From positions 1 through 64,000 of the forward strand of contig CAZVNL010000006.1 in NCBI GenBank assembly GCA_964628055.1: a stretch of 64,000 nt of DNA, written 5' to 3'. This DNA comes from CAZBEL01 sp964628055. GTDB lineage: Bacteria > Fidelibacterota > Marinisomatia > Marinisomatales > TCS56. This document shows, in pieces, positions 58,955 to 64,000 of the stretch. The stretch's first letter is position 1. Every line of letters starts with the position of its first letter. The position numbers and the translations under genes were made by a program. Below the pieces are notes generated by a model. The model ran no database searches and was not told where the DNA came from. It saw only the letters and a program-made list of their open reading frames with translations.

Positions 58955-59918
58955 CCTTTTGGTCCTTTAAAGATTTGATATAGGCCACCAGGGCATCAAT
59001 GTCACGATCGTTCAATAATCCCTGGTAAGTGGGCATGACGGGTTGGAAGCCCGATACGATTTCTGCCTTCGGTTCCAGAATCGACCGGCGGATGTAGTTC
59101 TCGTCGGCGGTGACCGGAGCACCTCCCTCCAGGTTTACGGTGTGGCCGTAGAGATTCTTGAAGGTAGGCCCCACCATAGGAGCCCCGTCAATAGTGTGGC
59201 AGGTGTTGCAGGCACGTTGGGAAAAAAGCTGCTTACCCCGGTCTATGGGGGACATTGTTTCTGGCGCCGCCATAAGGGAGGAGTCACGCCAGGCAGCATA
59301 ATGTTCCGGCACCAGGACCTTCACCGTGCCGGTCATTTCCGAGTGCCCCTTACCGCAGTATTCCGCACAGAATATATCGAAAGTCCCCGTCTGGGTAGCC
59401 TCGAACCAGGTCTCCGTGTACCGGTTGGGTAAAGCATCCATTTTGATGCGGAAGGCCGGGATATAAAAACTGTGGATCACATCCTCGGAGGAAAGGAGTA
59501 ACCGCACCGGCTTACCCGCTGGCACCACCAGCTCATTCATGGCCTTGGTTCCGTCGGGATAGTCGAAAACCCAGAACCATTTTCTGCCGGTGACCTTAAT
59601 TTCAATGGCATTCCGGGGAACGACGCGCATTTTGAGGTACACGTTGAAGCCCCAGAAGAATAGGATGACAACTAAAATGGTGGGGATGACCGTCCAGATG
59701 ATTTCCAAATTTGTGTTGTGGGCCTTCCCGCTGGTGAGGGGTGCTGTTGTAGTGCGGCGGCGGTAACGGATGCTGAATAGAACCAGCCCGATGACCACTA
59801 TAGCGAACACAATCCCCGTGGCAATTAAAATGAAATAGAATAAGGCGTCTACCTCCCCGGCGATGGTGGAGCTTTGCGACGGCATTAAGCCAGCCCATTG
59901 TACAGGGGCTGGCTTCAC
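58947..59918 (-). CDS. coxB: Cytochrome c oxidase subunit II fused to cytochrome c (caa3 type)
   Basis: 323 residues from GTG 59918 (an internal ATG at codon 12 is possible). Two membrane helices (about 25-50 and 70-95) precede a cupredoxin domain with the complete CuA set: H149, C184, E186, C188, H192 and M195. A C-terminal class-I cytochrome c domain has C237-N-T-C240-H241, followed by the [20 protein letters not shown] methionine region. The fused heme takes electrons straight from the alternative complex III next in the operon. GTGA overlap with sco. Confidence 0.96.
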   Translation of the reverse strand: MKPAPVQWAGLMPSQSSTIAGEVDALFYFILIATGIVFAIVVIGLVLFSIRYRRRTTTAPLTSGKAHNTNLEIIWTVIPTILVVILFFWGFNVYLKMRVVPRNAIEIKVTGRKWFWVFDYPDGTKAMNELVVPAGKPVRLLLSSEDVIHSFYIPAFRIKMDALPNRYTETWFEATQTGTFDIFCAEYCGKGHSEMTGTVKVLVPEHYAAWRDSSLMAAPETMSPIDRGKQLFSQRACNTCHTIDGAPMVGPTFKNLYGHTVNLEGGAPVTADENYIRRSILEPKAEIVSGFQPVMPTYQGLLNDRDIDALVAYIKSLKDQKDE

Positions 59919-60763
59919 GACTTATCAGCCTCCGGTTTGACGTTGTGTTCACGCCGTTGCCGGTACTCCCGGTACCAGAAAAGCCCCAACATACCCCCTA
60001 ACAGGATGACGGTTACGATGCCCCCGATGCGCATGAGGTTGGAAGCGAACAGGGCGTAACTTTCTGATTGGGGATCGTAGGCGTAGCAATAGAGAATAAA
60101 CCGCTCCAGGGTGTTGCCGATTTTACCCTCGGAAGCTTCCAACAGGGCCAATTTCAAATCTCGCGGCGTCTGGTCAATGCCGTAAAGGTAGCGGGAAATA
60201 GTCCCCTCCCCGGAAAGCACTATGGAGACGGCCGGATGGGCGTACTCGTCCCGTTTGGCATCATAAAAATAGTTGAACCCCACCGCTGTAGCCAGTTGTG
60301 TTATCATCTTCTGTTCTCCCACCAGGAAGGCCCAGCCGGTTTGTACTAACGCCGAATCATAGCCGGATACGTAGGCACGCTTCTTTTTCAACGCCAGTTC
60401 CGGTGTTTCTCCCGGATCGATGGACACGGTAACCATCTGGAATTTATCCCCTGGTTGCCAGTCCAGGGTTTGCATCGCCTGGTTTAAACCGTTGAGGACT
60501 AACGTACACAGCATGGGACACTCATAGTAAGCCAGGGTCAACAGGACCGGCTTCTCGGGGGTGAAGTAATCCTTCAGTTTGACGGTCGCGCCCTCTTCGT
60601 TAAGAAAGGTTAGGTCCAGGGGGATTTTCGCTCCCAGGTATTCCTCCACGTTAATTTTTTGGAGCCGTTTATCCTCTGGTTTTACTGTTTGCGCGGTCAG
60701 ACCGTGAGAGAACATTCCGAGGAGTAAAAGCCAGTGAAGTACAGGTGTGTTGTGTTTTAACAT
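59915..60763 (-). CDS. SCO1/SenC-family protein (second copy)
   Basis: 282 residues: a signal peptide (MLKHNTPVLHWLLLLGMFSHGLTAQ), a Sco thioredoxin domain with C82 and C86 in YECPMLC and H176 in EYAHPAVS, and a C-terminal membrane helix (about 245-265). This longer, doubly hydrophobic type is typical of alternative complex III/caa3 operons. Likely a metallochaperone or thiol reductant for CuA or cytochrome c maturation. Separate from the other Sco at 54731 in both architecture and sequence. Confidence 0.88.
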   Translation of the reverse strand: MLKHNTPVLHWLLLLGMFSHGLTAQTVKPEDKRLQKINVEEYLGAKIPLDLTFLNEEGATVKLKDYFTPEKPVLLTLAYYECPMLCTLVLNGLNQAMQTLDWQPGDKFQMVTVSIDPGETPELALKKKRAYVSGYDSALVQTGWAFLVGEQKMITQLATAVGFNYFYDAKRDEYAHPAVSIVLSGEGTISRYLYGIDQTPRDLKLALLEASEGKIGNTLERFILYCYAYDPQSESYALFASNLMRIGGIVTVILLGGMLGLFWYREYRQRREHNVKPEADKS

Positions 60764-60766
60764 GGA

Positions 60767-61093
60767 TTAATTTTTACTCCCCCGGGTGGGCTTCGGAGAG
60801 CTTTGACTTGGTAACAGTCGTTCCATGGCCCGTTCAATGGGAATGTGATAACGGCCTTGACTGGCATCGAGCACACCGTAGCTATGGAGTTGTTTTTCCT
60901 CGCGCTGGCGAACTTCTTTCAGTATGGGCGATTCCGGCTTCAGCACCTGTTCGTAGACAATCTTTTCTTTCGTGGTCTTGAAGTAATTCCAACTCCATAC
61001 GAAGAATATTAGAAGCAAAAAGATGCTGACGCCGATGGTTATAAAAATCGCCCGCAGGCCAATATCCTTTTTTTCGTAGCCCGTGTTTGCCAC
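60767..61093 (-). CDS. Small membrane-anchored protein of the ActABCDEF-caa3 operon, function unknown
   Basis: 108 residues from GTG 61093. One membrane helix (about 13-35, AIFITIGVSIFLLLIFFVWSW) is followed by a soluble tail with LHSYGVLDASQGRYHIPIERAMERLL and a Pro/Lys-rich end. The YHIPIERAM part resembles short conserved motifs in small genes of other alternative complex III operons. No cofactor motif. Probably an accessory or assembly subunit of the supercomplex; this is inferred only from position. Confidence 0.7.
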   Translation of the reverse strand: MANTGYEKKDIGLRAIFITIGVSIFLLLIFFVWSWNYFKTTKEKIVYEQVLKPESPILKEVRQREEKQLHSYGVLDASQGRYHIPIERAMERLLPSQSSPKPTRGSKN

Positions 61094-61103
61094 TGCTGGG
61101 GTT

Positions 61104-62297
61104 TCAGGCGTTTATGAATTCAATGGATTGATGTAAACGGGGGTCCTTGATCGGGACCAGAGGCTGTTGACAGAGCCGATGCCACAACCACCCTAAAAGC
61201 AGCCCCCCCAGCCCTATTGTGGTACTAAGATCCATCCACGAGAAGCGAGCCCCTTCCGTGTGTAGATTGGGTTGAACCAGCCAGTAGAGGTCGAACCAGT
61301 GCATGAGGAGGATCAGCCCCGCCATAGACCCCAAGGCGACTGGGTGGCGTTTGGCCGATCTGAATAGTAGCACGAAAAAGGGAATGGTAAAATGAGACAC
61401 CACTAATCCCAGGCTGACTATCTTCCATGACCCCTCCCAGCGGTGTAGAAACCAGATCGTCTCCTCAGGGATATTCCCATACCAGATTAAGAAATATTGA
61501 CTGCCGGAGATGTACGCCCAGAAAACGGTGAATGCGAACAGGAGTTTACCGATGTCATGATAGTGTTCCACCGTGACGGACGCTCCGAGAATTCCTTTAC
61601 TCTGTAACCCCCGCAAGTAAAGCACCATGAAGGACAGTATGGCGAGGAAGGTTCCCGTGAAAATGTAAACACCGAAGATGGTGGAGTACCAGTGAGCATC
61701 CAGGGACATAAGCCAATCGAACGCTGCGAAGGTAATGGTGAAGGCGAATAGGATCATCCCCGGAGCGCTGGTTTTCCGCATGCGCGTGTGAAAGTGTTCC
61801 GTTTGCCCTTCATCCTGCTGCCGGGAAAGACGATAAAGCCGGTAACTCAAAGCGGTCCAAATAAGGAAGTATATTATCGTCCGCACAATGAAGAAGCCGA
61901 CATTCAAGTAACTGGCCTTCCACTGGAGAATGTGATCCTGCGCCACGATATTTTTATCGGTCCACTCGTAGAGGTCGCCCACCCCGAAAAAGACAGGAAT
62001 AAACAATATCCCCAGGAACGGCAGCAACAGCATAATGTTTTCTACAATGCGCCGAATCACCACGCTCCACACCGACCCTGCCAGGTGATGGAGTAGAATA
62101 AAGAATAAGCCTCCCAGGGCAATGGTAATCCAGAAAACGATGGCCGTGAGATAGGAGTGGAAGAACTGGGCGCGGTCCACTGCCAGACCAACGGTGGAGA
62201 GGGCCAGGGCCGCCCCTCCCAGGAAAATTAGCCGTCGGGAACCCCTTCCCGGGTCCAGGATGCGGTAGGTTTGCGGGTCGTAAGGTGTTGGTTTCAT
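61104..62297 (-). CDS. actF: Alternative complex III subunit ActF (quinol:cytochrome c oxidoreductase, NrfD-like)
   Basis: 397 residues with about ten membrane segments. The segment FTITFAAFDWLMSLDAHWYSTIFGVYIFTGTFLAI is highly characteristic of ActF, and YFLIWYGNIPEETIWFLHR is another signature. It is one of two NrfD-like integral subunits that embed the quinol-oxidising complex. Four-base overlap with actE; ends 10 bases before the small membrane-protein gene. Confidence 0.94.
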   Translation of the reverse strand: MKPTPYDPQTYRILDPGRGSRRLIFLGGAALALSTVGLAVDRAQFFHSYLTAIVFWITIALGGLFFILLHHLAGSVWSVVIRRIVENIMLLLPFLGILFIPVFFGVGDLYEWTDKNIVAQDHILQWKASYLNVGFFIVRTIIYFLIWTALSYRLYRLSRQQDEGQTEHFHTRMRKTSAPGMILFAFTITFAAFDWLMSLDAHWYSTIFGVYIFTGTFLAILSFMVLYLRGLQSKGILGASVTVEHYHDIGKLLFAFTVFWAYISGSQYFLIWYGNIPEETIWFLHRWEGSWKIVSLGLVVSHFTIPFFVLLFRSAKRHPVALGSMAGLILLMHWFDLYWLVQPNLHTEGARFSWMDLSTTIGLGGLLLGWLWHRLCQQPLVPIKDPRLHQSIEFINA

Positions 62298-62941
62298 GGT
62301 GTTAGGATGGCGCGGATGTCTTCCGGGATGTCTTCTATGTGGGCATTCTGGCTGTATTGCAGGGCGCGGAGGTAATTCACGATGGCCCAGCGGTCTTTGG
62401 CCGGGATTTGATGACGGTAGGCTGGCATGTTGCGGATACCGTGGGTAATGACGTCGAAGAAGTACCCGTCAGGTAAGTCCCGCAGCCGATCGGAATGGAA
62501 AGAGGTAGGCGGCAGTGGATATTTGTAGCGGGTGATAATTCCCTGGCCGTCCCCCAGGCGACCGTGACAGACGGAACAATAAATGTTGAAACGCTCCTGA
62601 CCCCGCTCCAGGGTTTCCCTGGTAACGGGTAGAAGACTCTTTTCCACGAAGGTACCATCGGCGTTTTTACCGGTGTAAAAGGGGGTTTTCAGTAGCAAAT
62701 CGCCCCGGGCCACGGTACCTATCACCGGCTGACGCATGGTCGTCCCATCGCTGAAGAGCGGGTTGGCCTGGTAAGGTTTAAACTTTTGCTGGCTGTCCAT
62801 GTTTGGATTGAGGTGAATAGGCGGCTTCGTCTTGGGACGTCCCCGCATGCAACCACCCTGGAAAAGTATGACAAGGCCCAGAGCAAAAATGGAGATCATT
62901 CGCCCGGCGACCGGAGTTCCGTGGGTCCGTTTAATTTTCAT
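62294..62941 (-). CDS. actE: Alternative complex III subunit ActE (monoheme cytochrome c lipoprotein)
   Basis: 215 residues. A lipoprotein signal ends in the lipobox FQGG-C31. The class-I cytochrome c domain has C122-S-V-C125-H126, and the axial methionine is probably in GIRNMPAYRH. The spacing PLFSDGTTMRQPVIGTVARGD before the heme is typical of ActE. It carries electrons out of the complex toward the caa3 oxidase. Overlaps the actD stop by one base. Confidence 0.94.
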   Translation of the reverse strand: MKIKRTHGTPVAGRMISIFALGLVILFQGGCMRGRPKTKPPIHLNPNMDSQQKFKPYQANPLFSDGTTMRQPVIGTVARGDLLLKTPFYTGKNADGTFVEKSLLPVTRETLERGQERFNIYCSVCHGRLGDGQGIITRYKYPLPPTSFHSDRLRDLPDGYFFDVITHGIRNMPAYRHQIPAKDRWAIVNYLRALQYSQNAHIEDIPEDIRAILTP

Positions 62942-63486
62942 TAGCTTTCCTTAAGGACCTCCACATTTTGGCCTCCCAGGGATTCCAGGAAAGACCCCGT
63001 GGTTTGGGGATCGAATAAGGGATCTTGGGCCTCAATGCTGATGAAAAAGCCGTCGTCGGTGACCCTTTTGAAATTGTCCGAGAAGAAAAGAGGGTGAAAG
63101 AGCCTGGGCAAGCGGTTGAGGAACAGCATACCGAACAGGCTGGAAAAAGCCCCAAAGAGAACAAAAAGGGCAAAGGTAACAATGATGAACGCCTGCCAAC
63201 TGAAGAGGGGTTTCCCGGACATGACGTAGGGATAAGCCGTGGTGCTGGTCCACCATTGCAAGGTGATCCCTGCAACGGCTCCCGCGGCGGCAAATATGGC
63301 TACGATGAACCCTAACTTTGAACGCCGCAGCCCCATGGCGTTGTCCATCCCGTGAATGGGAAAGGGCGAGTGGGTGTCAAATTTCCCATAGCCGGCTTCC
63401 CGGAGAGCCTGGGCTGCTTTCAGCAAGCCCGCGGGGTGCGGAAATTCGGCTATAATGCCCCAGGTGTTTTCAACCCGTGCGCTCAT
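62941..63486 (-). CDS. actD: Alternative complex III subunit ActD (DUF3341)
   Basis: 181 residues from ATG 63486, which overlaps the actC stop (ATGA); the frame continues 82 codons further upstream but that part is antisense-like and not conserved. Two membrane helices ([17 protein letters not shown] and [24 protein letters not shown]) and [26 protein letters not shown] are DUF3341 signatures. A peripheral/membrane subunit of unknown exact role. Confidence 0.94.
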   Translation of the reverse strand: MSARVENTWGIIAEFPHPAGLLKAAQALREAGYGKFDTHSPFPIHGMDNAMGLRRSKLGFIVAIFAAAGAVAGITLQWWTSTTAYPYVMSGKPLFSWQAFIIVTFALFVLFGAFSSLFGMLFLNRLPRLFHPLFFSDNFKRVTDDGFFISIEAQDPLFDPQTTGSFLESLGGQNVEVLKES

Positions 63487-64000
63487 GGGCGTTTTGTTCC
63501 TGGAATGTTGTAATGGCCGTAGTGCGGGTCCGCCTGGGGAAGGGTGGCCTTGATCTCCGAAATGGAGATCATGGGCAGGAATCGTAAGAACAACAAGAAC
63601 AGGGTGAAGAATAGGCCAAAGGAACCGATGAATATTCCCACGTCGTAGGTGGTGGGTGAGTAGTAATCCCAACTGGAGGGGAGGTAATCCCGGGAGAGGG
63701 GAGAGACTACGATCACGAAGCGTTCGAACCACATGCCCACGTTGATGAGCAAGGAGGCTACAAACATGAAGGGAATACTGGTTCGCAGTCTCTTTGACCA
63801 GAAAAATTGGGGCACCACCACGTTACAGGTGATCATAATCCAGTAGGCCCAGGCATAGGGACCGAAGGCGCGGTTAATGAAAGCAAAGGCCTCGGTGGAA
63901 TTGCTGCTGTACCAGGCAATGAAGAATTCCACCATGTAGGAGTACCCCACCATGCTTCCTGTAACCAGCATAATTTTGTTCATCTTTTCCAGGTGCTGGA
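63483..64000 (-). CDS. actC: Alternative complex III subunit ActC (NrfD-like), C-terminal part (runs off the right edge)
   Basis: About 172 C-terminal residues; the reading frame is open through the window end, so the ATG at 63983 is internal. Four or more membrane segments with [38 protein letters not shown] and [26 protein letters not shown], which are ActC signatures. It is the main quinol-binding membrane subunit. actA and actB should lie beyond the right edge. Confidence 0.95.
   Translation of the reverse strand, partial: QHLEKMNKIMLVTGSMVGYSYMVEFFIAWYSSNSTEAFAFINRAFGPYAWAYWIMITCNVVVPQFFWSKRLRTSIPFMFVASLLINVGMWFERFVIVVSPLSRDYLPSSWDYYSPTTYDVGIFIGSFGLFFTLFLLFLRFLPMISISEIKATLPQADPHYGHYNIPGTKRP

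Overview
The window looks like a chromosomal segment around the replication origin of a bacterium of the FCB superphylum. The best fit is Marinimicrobia (SAR406) or a close relative. The reasons are the type IX secretion C-terminal sorting domain on a 2,300-residue secreted protein, an alternative complex III plus caa3-oxidase operon, and many ATGA/GTGA start-stop overlaps. This assignment is inference: there is no rRNA here to confirm it. No tRNA, rRNA, CRISPR array, prophage or transposase gene was found. A 100-N scaffold gap at 12140-12239 shows that this is a draft assembly.

Left arm (1-15.4 kb): a truncated SLC13-type anion transporter, an Ldh2-family dehydrogenase, a YwiC-like membrane protein, mutM, an exported M1 peptidase, a penicillin-acylase-family hydrolase translationally coupled to a glycerophosphodiester phosphodiesterase, a GNAT acetyltransferase, an exported nitrilase-superfamily enzyme, a family-4-like uracil-DNA glycosylase, psuG beside a remote purine-nucleoside-phosphorylase-like gene, and yggS.

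Origin region (15.4-34 kb): gyrA, gyrB, dciA and dnaN, then surA, a PpiC lipoprotein, mfd, mnmG, mnmE, yidC, yidD and rpmH all point left. dnaA points right. Transcription diverges at rpmH|dnaA, where two perfect DnaA boxes abut a short DnaA-trio-like, AT-rich stretch, a strong oriC core candidate. A second DnaA-box group sits between surA and dnaN. Two ParB-site (parS) matches lie at the starts of mfd and mnmG. rnpA is missing from its usual place between rpmH and yidD, and recF is absent from the dnaN-gyrB interval.

Right arm (34-51 kb): the giant surface protein, ssb with clear promoter and terminator, plsC, an EamA transporter, a TolB-like propeller protein and an MltB-like transglycosylase. 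A 1.15-kb gene-free stretch rich in inverted repeats follows, then carA-carB. An inverted pair of dispersed repeats lies at about 10.0-10.3 kb and 46.0-46.2 kb. The 10-kb copy carries an extra palindromic insertion.

Respiratory region (51-64 kb, all leftward): after dppA and an M28 peptidase comes one long operon running in from the right edge: actC (partial), actD, actE, actF, a small membrane protein, sco, coxB (fused to cytochrome c), coxA, coxC, coxD, ctaA, a second sco and ctaB. It encodes quinol oxidation by alternative complex III, electron transfer to a caa3-type oxidase, and the CuA and heme-A assembly factors.
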